DNA of 33,216 nt, taken from Bacilli bacterium. GTDB lineage: Bacteria; Bacillota_I; Bacilli_A; RF39; UBA660. Location: positions 1-33,216 of the forward strand of contig JAGCSA010000057.1 in the NCBI GenBank assembly GCA_017964405.1. Reading direction: 5' to 3'. Positions within the stretch are counted from its first letter, which is position 1, and each line of letters starts with the position of its first letter. A program made the position numbers and the translations under genes. Below, piece by piece: positions 22,300 to 30,195 of the stretch. The notes beneath the pieces are model-generated. The model was not told the origin of the DNA. It made no database searches and worked only from the letters and a program-made list of their open reading frames with translations.

Positions 22300-22323
22300 G
22301 AGTGGGAAAGAAATTACCCACTC
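22300..22323 (+). ncRNA. rimP-nusA operon leader hairpin (rimP leader type)
   Basis: Perfect 7-base stem GAGTGGG (22300-22306) and CCCACTC (22317-22323) around a 10-base A/T loop, in the untranslated leader just after the promoter. This G-rich hairpin upstream of rimP is the form of the conserved rimP leader described in Bacilli as a candidate attenuator. The following bases (TTATTG) are a poor T tract, so it may act as a structure rather than a strong terminator. NusA feedback on its own operon is a reasonable inference. Confidence 0.7.
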
Positions 22324-22347
22324 TTATTGTTTACTAGGAGGTGACTC

Positions 22348-22599
22348 ATGAAGAAGAAAATAGCAGAGTTATTAAATGAATCAATTCAAGATTTAAATGT
22401 ATTTGTAGAGGATGCATTTACATCGACAGAGGAAGGAAAGAAAATCTTTAATATCGTACTAGATAGTGAAGAAGTAATTGATTTAAACAAGATAACAGAA
22501 GCCTCTAGAATTATAAACAAGATTATGGATGAAAATGATAGTTTATTAAAAGATATTGATGAATTAGACATTTATTCCAAAGAGAAGGGAGATAAGTAG
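22348..22599 (+). CDS. rimP: RimP-like protein reduced to the N-terminal domain
   Basis: Position and sequence suggest the 30S maturation factor RimP, which helps form the 30S head. The 83-residue chain lines up only with the RimP N-terminal alpha/beta domain: a first helix (KKIAELLNESI), strand and turn (VFVEDAF..GKKIFNIVLDSEEVIDLNKITEASRIINKIMDEND), then D-E-L-D-I-Y-S-K-E-K. In full RimP (about 150 residues) this last strand is followed by S-S-P-G-x-x-R-P-L and an SH3-like C-terminal domain. Both are missing: the frame stops at 22599, six bases before nusA, and no remnant follows. The ribosome site TAGGAGGTGA (22335-22344) is strong, so it is probably expressed. Divergence is high; the name rests largely on its place before nusA behind a rimP-type leader. 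Confidence 0.75.
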   Translation: MKKKIAELLNESIQDLNVFVEDAFTSTEEGKKIFNIVLDSEEVIDLNKITEASRIINKIMDENDSLLKDIDELDIYSKEKGDK

Positions 22600-22605
22600 G
22601 AAAAA

Positions 22606-23826
22606 ATGAACGGAAAAGAATTTAAAGCAGCATTAGACAATATCGTAAAAGAAAAAGATATTGATCCAGAAATCGTATATAGTGCCATGGAGTTAGCATT
22701 AACTTCTGCCTATAAAAAGAATTTTAATTCAAAAACAAATGTAAAAGTATTATTTGATCGTGAAACAGGAGAAATCAAAGTATATTCATTCTTAACAGTT
22801 GTACCAGATGATAAGATGACAAAAGAAGAATATGAAGATGATTTATTTGAAAAATATGCAGAAGATGAAGATCTAGATACAAAACCAGATGTAGTAGAAG
22901 AAGAACCTGTTGAAGGAGAAGAGACAGAAGAAAAAGAAGAAGAGGAAGAACAAGAACAAATCTCATTCATCAATCCAGAAACAGAAATTAAATTGAAAGA
23001 TGCTAAGAAGATTGATAAGACATTAGAGATTGGAGATACGATTGATACAGAAGTTACTCCAAAAGACTTTGGACGTGTTGCAACTTCTACAGCAAAACAA
23101 GTAGTAACACAAAAGATCAGAGAAGCAGAAAGAAACAGTATCATGGAAGAGTATGGAGATAAACAAGATGAATTGTTAGTCGGAACGGTTGCTCTAGAAG
23201 ATACAGACAATTACTTTATTGATTTAGGAAGAACGAATGGAATTCTTCCAAAGAAAGATTGTATCCCAGGAGAAAAAATTGAAATGGGATCTCAAATTAA
23301 AGTATATGTATCAAAAGTGGATAATAATGGAAAGAGTCTATTAATTCTATTAAGTAGATCTCACTATGGATTTGTAAAAAGATTATTTGAGCTTGAGATT
23401 CCAGAAATTAATGATGGAACCGTTATGATCTATAGTGTTGCAAGAGATCCAGGAAATAGAAGTAAAGTAGCTGTTTACTCAGAAAATCCAAATGTAGATC
23501 CAATTGGAGCTTGTATTGGAGAAAAAGGTTCTAGAATTGCTAGAATTATTAATGAATTACATGGAGAAAAATTAGATGTTGTTAAATATGATGCAGATCC
23601 TGCTGTATTCATTGAAAATGCATTATCTCCAGCAAAGAACTTAACAGTAGCCATTACCGATCCAAAGAAATTAGAAGCAATGGTGATTGCAGATGGAGAT
23701 AATTTCTCATTAGCCATTGGTAAAAAAGGACAAAATGCTCGTTTAGCAACTCGTCTTACGAAATTTAAGAAAATTGATATTAAAACAACAGAACAAGCAA
23801 GAGAAGCAGGCATTAACTTTAGATAG
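22606..23826 (+). CDS. nusA: Transcription termination/antitermination factor NusA
   Basis: Binds RNA polymerase and controls pausing, termination and antitermination. The 406-residue protein has the N-terminal polymerase-binding domain (EFKAALDNIVKEKDIDPEIVYSAMELAL), S1 domain (about 195-265, LLVGTVALEDTDNYFIDLGRTNGILPKKD), KH1 (RDPGNRSKVAVYS..DPIGACIGEKGSRIARI) and KH2 (NFSLAIGKKGQNARLATRLT). It is longer than the roughly 370 residues of Bacillus NusA because of an acidic insert in the N-terminal domain (about residues 70-122), with long runs of Glu. No C-terminal acidic repeats are present, as usual in Firmicutes. It follows rimP by six bases and precedes ylxR by nine. Confidence 0.97.
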   Translation: MNGKEFKAALDNIVKEKDIDPEIVYSAMELALTSAYKKNFNSKTNVKVLFDRETGEIKVYSFLTVVPDDKMTKEEYEDDLFEKYAEDEDLDTKPDVVEEEPVEGEETEEKEEEEEQEQISFINPETEIKLKDAKKIDKTLEIGDTIDTEVTPKDFGRVATSTAKQVVTQKIREAERNSIMEEYGDKQDELLVGTVALEDTDNYFIDLGRTNGILPKKDCIPGEKIEMGSQIKVYVSKVDNNGKSLLILLSRSHYGFVKRLFELEIPEINDGTVMIYSVARDPGNRSKVAVYSENPNVDPIGACIGEKGSRIARIINELHGEKLDVVKYDADPAVFIENALSPAKNLTVAITDPKKLEAMVIADGDNFSLAIGKKGQNARLATRLTKFKKIDIKTTEQAREAGINFR

Positions 23827-23835
23827 GAGGCTCCT

Positions 23836-24099
23836 ATGAAAGTAAAAAAAATACCCTTAAGAACTTGTGTTGTTACAAAAGAATCTCTACCAAAACAAGA
23901 ATTATTAAGAATTGTAAGAACTCCAGAAGGAGATATCAAAGTAGATGAAACAGGAAAACTAAATGGTAGAGGAGCTTATATTAAAAAAGACTTGTCGGTT
24001 TTAGAACAAGCTCGTAAGACAAAAGCATTAGAAAAAAGATTAGAATGCGAAATAGAGGAAAGTGTCTATGAAGATATAAAAAATAGTATAGAAAAGTGA
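23836..24099 (+). CDS. ylxR: YlxR/RnpM family RNA-binding protein
   Basis: Small basic protein of 87 residues from the DUF448/YlxR family, always near nusA and infB; the Bacillus member has been renamed RnpM, an RNase P modulator. Diagnostic motifs are I-P-L-R-T-C-V-V-T-K near the start and G-R-G-A-Y in the middle (NGRGAYIKKD), with ELLRIVRTPEGDIKVDETGKL between. The start at 23836 follows TAGGAGGCTCCT. The L7Ae-like ylxQ gene that normally comes next is absent and infB begins almost at the ylxR stop. Confidence 0.95.
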   Translation: MKVKKIPLRTCVVTKESLPKQELLRIVRTPEGDIKVDETGKLNGRGAYIKKDLSVLEQARKTKALEKRLECEIEESVYEDIKNSIEK

Positions 24100-24110
24100 G
24101 GTGGAATTAT

Positions 24111-26246
24111 ATGATGACTTTAGAAGATTATGCATTAGATGTCGGAAAGACAGTAGAAGAGATTAAAGCATTATGTGATAAAGTAGGAATTGCCTATCAA
24201 GATGAAAATTCACTATTAGATGATATTAGTATCACCTTATTAGATAATGAACTACAAGATGCAGAAGACTATGTCGAAGGAGACATAGAAGATATAGAAG
24301 AAAAACGATTAGAAGAAGAAGTAGAAGATAAAGCAGAAGAATTAGCATATGATACCAAGATTGATTTAGAGACGACTTCTTTTACGAAAGTAAAACCAAA
24401 AAATGCAGGAAAACAAGAAAATACCAAAAAGGATTTCTTAAAAGAAAGAAAGAAAATCTATAAACATAGAGAAAAATTACAAAGCAATGAAGCTCCGAAA
24501 GATGAAAATGTAATTCTTTATAAAAATGGAATGACGGTAACAGAATTAGCAGAAGTATTAGAAGCAAAGCCCGTGGATATCGTCAAAAAATTAATGGGAT
24601 TAGGAGTTATGGCAGGAATTAATCAATCCGTTGATTATGATTCTGCTGAAGTCATTGCATCCGAATATGACAAAGTATTAAAGAAAGAAGAAACAGCTGA
24701 TATTTCGAATTTTGAAAATTATGAAATCGAAGATAAAGCAGAAGATTTAGAGGAAAGACCTCCAGTAGTAACGATTATGGGTCATGTTGACCATGGAAAA
24801 ACGACGTTACTAGATGCGATTCGTAATACAGATGTAGTTGCAGGAGAAGCAGGAGGAATTACCCAAGCGATTGGAGCATATTCTGTTAGATGTAATGGGA
24901 AATTAATTACCTTTATTGATACACCAGGACATGCAGCTTTTACAGAAATGAGAGCACGTGGTGCTCAAATCACTGATATTGTTATTATCATTGTGGCAGC
25001 AGATGATGGAATCATGCCACAAACAGTGGAAGCAATTGATCACGCGAAAGCAGCTGGAGTACCAATCATTGTTGCCATTAATAAAATTGATAAACCAGAA
25101 GCAAATCCTGAAAGAATTATGACAGCTTTAGTAGAAAATGGTCTAACACCAGAAGAATGGGGTGGAGATATTATTGTCAATAAGATCTCTGCTAAGACAG
25201 GTCAAGGAATTGATGAATTACTAGAAAACATCTTATTAGTAGCAGAAATGCAAGAATATAAAGCAAATCCAAATCGTTATGCATCTGGAACCGTTATTGA
25301 ATCGAAAAAAGATTCTAAAGTAGGATCTGTTGCAACTTTATTAATTCAAAATGGAACACTTCGTTTAGGAGACCCAATTGTTATTGGAAATTACTATGGA
25401 AAAGTAAGAACTTTAAAAGATGATAAAGGAAACAATATTGTAGAAGCAAAACCATCTATTCCAGTAGAAGTAACGGGTATCTCAGAAATTCCAAGTGCCG
25501 GTGATAAATTCATGGCATTTGAGTCAGAAAAGCAAGCAAAAGACATTGCTCATGCAAGAAGCTTAAGAAGTAAAGAAGCAGATACCAACTTTAGTGGAAT
25601 GACATTAGAAGACTTATTTGGAAGAATCAAAGAAGGTCAAAAAGAAATTAATGTTGTCTTAAAAGCAGATGTAAATGGTTCTCTAGAAGCTGTTAAAAAT
25701 GCTCTAGAAAAGATTGATGTCGAAGGAGTTAAAGTATCTGTGATTCGTGGAGGAGTAGGAGCGATTACCGAAAGTGATGTTGTTCTTGCCAGTGCTTCTC
25801 ATGCTATTATCATTGGATTCAATGTAAGAGGGAATGCCTCTACCATGGATACAGCAAAACAATACGGAATTGATATTAAGACATACGATATTATTTACAA
25901 AGTAGTAGAAGACATGGAAAATGCCATGAAAGGAATGCTAGAACCAGAGTTTGAAGAAAAAGTAATTGGTACAGCAGAAATTAGACAAATCTTTAAATTC
26001 TCAAAGATTGGTTTAATTGCAGGATGTCATGTAACGAGTGGTGTTGTTAAAAACAATCTAAAAGCTCGTATCATTCGTGATGATATCATTGTATACAATG
26101 GTTCTGTTAATTCTCTACAACATGAGAAAGAACAAGTAAAAGAAATTAAAAAGGATATGGATTGTGGTATGACACTAGAAAATTGTCAAGACTATAAAGA
26201 AGGAGATATCATTGAGGTTTACGAATTAGTAGAAATCAAGAGATAG
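24111..26246 (+). CDS. infB: Translation initiation factor IF-2
   Basis: GTPase that places initiator tRNA on the 30S subunit and promotes subunit joining. The 711-residue protein has an N-terminal helical part and an acidic linker (about 40-90), a second IF2-N-like segment ([28 protein letters not shown]), then the GTPase domain: GHVDHGKTT (from about 224), [17 protein letters not shown] and [13 protein letters not shown]. Domains II, III and C2 follow, ending [30 protein letters not shown] at 24096 shares bases with the ylxR stop, but AGGTGG (24099-24104) fits ATG 24111 better. The length is near that of Bacillus IF-2. Confidence 0.97.
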   Translation: MMTLEDYALDVGKTVEEIKALCDKVGIAYQDENSLLDDISITLLDNELQDAEDYVEGDIEDIEEKRLEEEVEDKAEELAYDTKIDLETTSFTKVKPKNAGKQENTKKDFLKERKKIYKHREKLQSNEAPKDENVILYKNGMTVTELAEVLEAKPVDIVKKLMGLGVMAGINQSVDYDSAEVIASEYDKVLKKEETADISNFENYEIEDKAEDLEERPPVVTIMGHVDHGKTTLLDAIRNTDVVAGEAGGITQAIGAYSVRCNGKLITFIDTPGHAAFTEMRARGAQITDIVIIIVAADDGIMPQTVEAIDHAKAAGVPIIVAINKIDKPEANPERIMTALVENGLTPEEWGGDIIVNKISAKTGQGIDELLENILLVAEMQEYKANPNRYASGTVIESKKDSKVGSVATLLIQNGTLRLGDPIVIGNYYGKVRTLKDDKGNNIVEAKPSIPVEVTGISEIPSAGDKFMAFESEKQAKDIAHARSLRSKEADTNFSGMTLEDLFGRIKEGQKEINVVLKADVNGSLEAVKNALEKIDVEGVKVSVIRGGVGAITESDVVLASASHAIIIGFNVRGNASTMDTAKQYGIDIKTYDIIYKVVEDMENAMKGMLEPEFEEKVIGTAEIRQIFKFSKIGLIAGCHVTSGVVKNNLKARIIRDDIIVYNGSVNSLQHEKEQVKEIKKDMDCGMTLENCQDYKEGDIIEVYELVEIKR

Positions 26247-26255
26247 ACAACCCAT

Positions 26256-26678
26256 ATGAAAGAAACTATCAAACAAGATCAAAAAAGATTAGTATTAGAA
26301 AGTGAATTATTAAATGATAATTCTCTTCTAGAATATGTAGCAGAAGATGGATATATGAACGTAACAGTACGATTTGTATCTCCTGCTAAAACAAGTATTC
26401 AAGAACACAATCTTCTTCATATGAATATTGTAGAATATATGAGACATCAAGGAGAAGTGATTCAAATCAGTAAAGGAAAAGAATCCATTGCAATCTTTTC
26501 TCCGACCGAAGAAGGTTATCATTTAGAGAGAGTATATGATACCAATACTCATCAATTTGGAAGTATTCAACATGTAGATATTGAATACAAAAGAAGATTT
26601 CCAAAGGCACCTCTAGAACAACAATATATTAAAAGGAAGCCAAAGGGAGGGAATCCAAATGGCCAATATCAAGATTGA
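26256..26678 (+). CDS. Unrecognised protein between infB and rbfA
   Basis: Not recognised. The 140-residue soluble protein starts with charged residues, has a beta-rich middle (MNVTVRFVSPAKTSIQEHNLLHMNIVEYMRH, VIQISKGKESIAIFSP) and ends in a basic Pro/Gly/Asn-rich tail (KRKPKGGNPNGQYQD). It sits where ylxP (DUF503) lies in Bacillus, but I see no YlxP motif. No clear ribosome site precedes ATG 26256, nine bases after the infB stop, so it probably depends on coupling. Its last 20 bases overlap rbfA and contain the rbfA ribosome site AAGGGAGGG. The overlap and full-length open frame argue that it is real. A later ATG at 26355 is possible. Confidence 0.75.
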   Translation: MKETIKQDQKRLVLESELLNDNSLLEYVAEDGYMNVTVRFVSPAKTSIQEHNLLHMNIVEYMRHQGEVIQISKGKESIAIFSPTEEGYHLERVYDTNTHQFGSIQHVDIEYKRRFPKAPLEQQYIKRKPKGGNPNGQYQD

Positions 26679-27003
26679 AAGATTAAATCATACGTATCAA
26701 GAAGTCATTAGTTCCATCTTAATGAAAGAGATTAAAGACAAAGATATTAAATTTGTTACGATTACAGGAGTAGAAGTAACCAAAGACTATAGTTATGCAA
26801 AAATCTATTACACCGTATTAGATGAAGAAAAAAAAGAGTCTACGAAAAAAGCATTGGAAAAAGCTTCTCCTTTTATCAGAACCAAATTAGCAGAAAAAGT
26901 AGAAGTAAGACATACTCCAGAATTAAGATTTATCTATGACAATTCCATTTCTTATGGAGAACATATTGATCAATTAATTAGAGAAATCAAAGAAAAAGAA
27001 TAA
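26659..27003 (+). CDS. rbfA: 30S ribosome-binding factor A
   Basis: KH-fold protein that binds immature 30S subunits and helps process the 5' end of 16S rRNA. The 114-residue size is typical. Family features are the N-terminal I-E-R-L-N-H-T-Y-Q-E-V-I-S-S-I-L, then V-T-I-T-G-V-E-V-T-K-D-Y-S-Y-A-K-I-Y-Y-T, and the C-terminal RTKLAEKVEVRHTPELRFIYDNSI. The start at 26659 is fixed by AAGGGAGGG inside the upstream gene. truB, its usual follower, is elsewhere; a membrane-protein gene follows instead. Confidence 0.96.
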   Translation: MANIKIERLNHTYQEVISSILMKEIKDKDIKFVTITGVEVTKDYSYAKIYYTVLDEEKKESTKKALEKASPFIRTKLAEKVEVRHTPELRFIYDNSISYGEHIDQLIREIKEKE

Positions 27004-27019
27004 AAAGAAGGTGTTTTAC

Positions 27020-27586
27020 ATGCCCAAAAAACAACTAGTAGAAGAATATGATGATTGTTGGATTTACATCTTATTATTAACAACCTTAGCAATCCTAATC
27101 CAATCGGTAAAGAATTATACATTCTCTTTTCAAGGATGTAATATTGGATATAATGTATTCTTAATTCCAGGAATCTATTTCTTATCCAATTATATTTGTA
27201 AAAAATATGATTATAAGAAAGCAATTGCAGGAATTGCGATATCCGGAGTCATCTTTGTAGGATTCATCGTAACCATGTATTTTGCGATGGGAAGGGGATT
27301 AGTACTCTCTTCCTTAGTAGGAGACTTCTGTGGATATGTAGCCAGTCAATTTGTCAATTTAACGATCTATACATTCTTGTTGAATAATACAAGAAGTCCT
27401 TATAGTTTAATCTTTTTAACGTATTTATTCTCCATTGTAATCTTCTATATGATTTATACGTTATTATATTTAAATCTAGTCATATTAGATGGTTATTGGA
27501 CAAAATACTTTATTACGATTGGAATCGAAGCTTGTCTTTGCCTTCCAATTGCCTATATTGATAAACAAATTAAAAGAGGTAGATAA
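27020..27586 (+). CDS. Probable VUT-family (YhhQ/QueT-like) membrane transporter
   Basis: Integral membrane protein of 188 residues with about six hydrophobic segments (roughly 15-32, 37-58, 68-90, 95-118, 128-148, 155-178). Spacing and the segment L-V-G-D-F-C-G-Y-V-A-S-Q-F-V-N-L-T-I-Y-T-F resemble the VUT family, whose characterised members import queuosine precursors; the polar pocket residues there are usually Asp/Asn. The match is by pattern only and another small permease or ECF substrate unit remains possible. The ATG at 27020 is chosen over GTG 27011 because AGAAGGTG is well placed. It is the last gene of the rimP operon; the terminator starts inside it. Confidence 0.7.
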   Translation: MPKKQLVEEYDDCWIYILLLTTLAILIQSVKNYTFSFQGCNIGYNVFLIPGIYFLSNYICKKYDYKKAIAGIAISGVIFVGFIVTMYFAMGRGLVLSSLVGDFCGYVASQFVNLTIYTFLLNNTRSPYSLIFLTYLFSIVIFYMIYTLLYLNLVILDGYWTKYFITIGIEACLCLPIAYIDKQIKRGR

Positions 27587-27599
27587 CTACCTCTTTTTT
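27572..27599. terminator. Bidirectional terminator between the VUT-like gene and the lipoprotein gene
   Basis: Stem AAAAGAGGTAG (27572-27582), loop ATAA, CTACCTCTTTT (27587-27597), T to 27599. It overlaps the 3' ends of both convergent genes. Confidence 0.9.
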
Positions 27600-28348
27600 A
27601 TTTTTCTTCTTCTTTTTCTTCTTGGACGTTCTTGTCTTTGATATAAAGATTTATAAAAGACAAATCCAAGAACCAATATAACAACAATAATTAAAAATTC
27701 ATAAATCGCTAACGTATCTGAATCAATAGTCTTAGTAGATAATGTTCCATAAGCAGTAGCCATCGCACTCTTGGGACGATACACTTTATAGTAAATATTG
27801 ACATCCTCTTGATTCATAGAATCAATGACCCATTCAAAGGATCCATCGATAGACTCTCCATTCGTTTCTTCTGCTGCATAATCAGAAGTAACATGAATCG
27901 TAATACTTTTATCTTGTAGACAATAGAATTGACCACTTAAAGAAATCTCTAAGTAATCTTCTTCATCTCGTATCTCATGATTTTCAAAACAAGTATTCAT
28001 ATAATTGGAATGAACAAAGTCTTTTTCCAAATAATCAAATTTTAAATCAACTTCAATCGCATCATCTAATTGGAATACTCTTTTTCCATACAACGTATAT
28101 AAGTTATTTTGAATGGGTCTAGAGAAATTATCCAATAGTAAGATATACTCCATAGAATCATATTCTTCTTCCATGTTTTGAGTTGCGATTTCATAAGCAT
28201 TACTAGGAAGAGTAAAAACAATATTTTCTTGGTAATAATTAGTGATATTTAAATCATAGTAAATTGTATTGACATTATAGGTTTGTTCTTTTGTAGTACA
28301 ACCCGTTATAAAGATGATTCCCAACAGTAAGAAAAGTATTTTTTTCAT
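27587..28348 (-). CDS. Lipoprotein with C-terminal transmembrane helix
   Basis: Predicted lipoprotein of 253 residues; family not recognised. The N-terminus is a type II signal peptide with lipobox I-T-G-C (Cys17) after M-K-K-I-L-F-L-L-L-G-I-I-F. The exported part (about 18-215) is beta-rich and acidic (YNVNTIYYDLNITNYYQENIVFTLPSNAYEI cannot be linked to a family; only parts cited: NIVFTLPSNAY, DAIEVDLKFDYLEKDF). Two Cys (MNTCFENHE, GQFYCLQD) could pair. It ends in a transmembrane helix (about 216-236) and a very basic tail (RRKRRRKIKKR) that should be cytoplasmic, so the protein would be held at both ends. The start at 28348 follows AAAGGAGG. It is the last gene of a three-gene minus-strand operon, 17 bases after the cysteine peptidase. 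Confidence 0.87.
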   Translation of the reverse strand: MKKILFLLLGIIFITGCTTKEQTYNVNTIYYDLNITNYYQENIVFTLPSNAYEIATQNMEEEYDSMEYILLLDNFSRPIQNNLYTLYGKRVFQLDDAIEVDLKFDYLEKDFVHSNYMNTCFENHEIRDEEDYLEISLSGQFYCLQDKSITIHVTSDYAAEETNGESIDGSFEWVIDSMNQEDVNIYYKVYRPKSAMATAYGTLSTKTIDSDTLAIYEFLIIVVILVLGFVFYKSLYQRQERPRRKRRRKIKKR

Positions 28349-28365
28349 AGAGAGCCTCCTTTCGA

Positions 28366-29328
28366 TTAAGTATATAGGGCAATCGCAACATCCCAGCCAC
28401 ACCAACCAGTATTATAGCAGCGATTTCCATAATTGTAAGTATAACTAAATAATTCTTCCGGTGTATAACATCCATTCGAAGTAGGTCGTGCCGGATTATA
28501 AAGATAAACTTGTGTATTATTACAACTTTCATGTGGACCTGCAACACCCCAGTGACCAGGCATTCCAAACATAACAGATTTTCCAGCGTTGACTGATTGT
28601 AGAATCGCATTTCCTTCTTTAGAATTATAAGAGGTACCATAGTTTAATCCCGATTGATCGGTTTTATCATATAATACTTCTCCTTTTAATCCAAAATAAG
28701 CAAGCGTATCCATAGCCGATACGGCATCTTCATTTAAACCACCATCGGTTAGACGTCGTTTAAATTGACAGAACCATCCAGCAACCATTCTAGGTTCATA
28801 AGCAGGATTGACATACGTACTAGCAATCATCGCAAAAGAAGCAATTCCACATCCAGCATTCGAAACATTATTACTTCCTCCACATAAAGCAACATCTGCA
28901 TAAGAATGTTGATTATAATAAACCAATTCTTTAATTCCCTTCTTTTGATTACTACCAGATGCATAACTACCAGGATCATCCAAGAAAGAAGTTCTTTCAC
29001 GATCATCCACAGGTACATAAGTTCCAGCAGAGTAGGTATAATTTGCTAACTGCCAGCAAGAACTAATGGGAGTAGAATCATCTAAAATCGAGAATGTTGC
29101 ATTGACAATCGTCGGTATAAAGAAAACAACAAATAACGAAATAATCGAATTTCGTATCTTTTTCAGTAATTTCTTATTATCAGGATCTCGCATCAAATGA
29201 ATAAAAGTAATTGCTAAACTAATGATACATAAAATAGGAGCAATGATTTGGAATAGACTGAGAATCCGTCTGACAACGGATAAGACCCCAACCATTGCAT
29301 AGTCTGTACAACTACTGACAATGTTCAT
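28366..29328 (-). CDS. Two-TM (TrbC/VirB2-like) domain fused to a C39-like cysteine peptidase
   Basis: Membrane-bound putative cysteine peptidase, 320 residues. Residues about 10-80 form two hydrophobic segments around a basic loop (LFQIIAPILCIISLAITF, R-D-P-D-N-K-K-L-L-K-K-I-R-N, then LFVVFFIPTIVNATFSIL), a layout like small TrbC/VirB2-type pilin or holin-like proteins. Residues about 130-320 fit a peptidase C39-like domain: Y-Y-N-Q (Gln140, oxyanion), A-G-C-G-I-A-S-F-A-M (Cys160, nucleophile), P-G-H-W-G-V-A-G (His259) and V-Y-L-Y-N-P-A (Asn278, third position). At least eight further Cys suggest disulfides and an outside location. No ABC transporter part is present. The start at 29328 follows AAAGGAGA. 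It lies between the CPBP protease and the lipoprotein. The peptidase call is by motif; the substrate is unknown. Confidence 0.82.
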   Translation of the reverse strand: MNIVSSCTDYAMVGVLSVVRRILSLFQIIAPILCIISLAITFIHLMRDPDNKKLLKKIRNSIISLFVVFFIPTIVNATFSILDDSTPISSCWQLANYTYSAGTYVPVDDRERTSFLDDPGSYASGSNQKKGIKELVYYNQHSYADVALCGGSNNVSNAGCGIASFAMIASTYVNPAYEPRMVAGWFCQFKRRLTDGGLNEDAVSAMDTLAYFGLKGEVLYDKTDQSGLNYGTSYNSKEGNAILQSVNAGKSVMFGMPGHWGVAGPHESCNNTQVYLYNPARPTSNGCYTPEELFSYTYNYGNRCYNTGWCGWDVAIALYT

Positions 29329-29341
29329 AAAGATCTCCTTT

Positions 29342-30037
29342 CTACAAAATTAATAATAAACAGAATACAAGTGTATTATGAATCATATGAAATAAAATGG
29401 ATGTAAAGATAGTATCGGTCTTATGATCGGCATAAGCAAATACTCCTCCTAAAGCTCCATAAGGAATAATATAAAGCCAATCGACAAGAGAAGTAGCCAT
29501 CGATGCTACATGAGCAAGTCCAAATGCTAGGAAAGAAGCCATTACATAGAAAGAACGATGATGAAAGATATCTTTCAAAGTTTTTCGAAAGACAATCTCT
29601 TCAATAAAAGGAGCTAGTAAACATACATTAAGACCCATCATAAGAGGATAAGCAGCTACCATCTCTCTTACTAATACTTCATTATTTGCTCCTTCTGAAT
29701 GAAAGATAGAAACAAGAATTCCATTTGAAGCAAACATAATAAATAATCCAATTCCCCAACAAATAAAACCAGTATTAATATTTTCTAAAATAGGTTTGAT
29801 AAATGTTTTAAATTCTTTGACTAAATCTTTCCAATAAATCAAAAGTAACAGAAGTAAAATAAATAAATCAGAGAAAGTCGATAATAAAACAGCCATTCTC
29901 AGATTATTGGAAAGCATACTTTTCGTTAAGTGAAATAATAATACAGGAATATACTGAAAAATATAAGAATAGTAAAATAAGAAGAATACAAGCATTCCTC
30001 TACAAACCATTTGGATACGATTCATGATATCTTTCAT
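29342..30037 (-). CDS. CPBP family intramembrane metalloprotease
   Basis: Polytopic membrane protein of 231 residues from the CPBP (CAAX protease and bacteriocin-processing, formerly Abi) family, related to eukaryotic Rce1. The motifs are intact: E-E-I-V-F-R-K-T-L (glutamate pair and Arg), F-G-L-A-H-V-A-S-M (His) and a final H-M-I-H-N-T (His/Asn). About seven or eight hydrophobic segments surround them. Bacterial members act in bacteriocin self-immunity, peptide maturation or surface protein processing, so function cannot be fixed here. I start at ATG 30037, with GGTGAGG upstream; a TTG at 30049 would also be in frame. It is first in the minus-strand operon, and the C39-like gene begins 13 bases after its stop. 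Confidence 0.9.
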   Translation of the reverse strand: MKDIMNRIQMVCRGMLVFFLFYYSYIFQYIPVLLFHLTKSMLSNNLRMAVLLSTFSDLFILLLLLLIYWKDLVKEFKTFIKPILENINTGFICWGIGLFIMFASNGILVSIFHSEGANNEVLVREMVAAYPLMMGLNVCLLAPFIEEIVFRKTLKDIFHHRSFYVMASFLAFGLAHVASMATSLVDWLYIIPYGALGGVFAYADHKTDTIFTSILFHMIHNTLVFCLLLIL

Positions 30038-30155
30038 AATCCTCACCAATTCTAAAATACCATAAAAATGCTTTGAAAGAAAGTCTTATCCCCAAAAGAA
30101 GATGGTAACTTTACAATAGAAACAAAGAAAGTAGTAGAAAAACAATCTTCTTTTA

Positions 30156-30164
30156 TGTTAAAAT
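30156..30164 (+). promoter_or_regulatory. Extended -10 before the repeat-protein gene
   Basis: TGTTAAAAT (30156-30164), extended -10 form without a clear -35, about 32 bases before the ATG at 30196. The rest of the 30038-30195 gap holds only a possible minus-strand TGGTATTTT extended -10 for the CPBP gene near 30056-30064. Confidence 0.5.
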
Positions 30165-30195
30165 ATTTTATAGAAGGTAGGAGGAGATGATTCCT

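Noticed and set aside
22710-23210. Open frame of 166 codons on the minus strand opposite the acidic part of nusA.
   Set aside because: Its Ser-rich translation is the antisense of Glu/Lys-rich codons in nusA, and no ribosome site or known motif is present.
23475-23939. Open frame of 154 codons on the minus strand across the nusA-ylxR junction.
   Set aside because: Both plus-strand genes are conserved and correctly spaced here; no minus-strand promoter or ribosome site was found.
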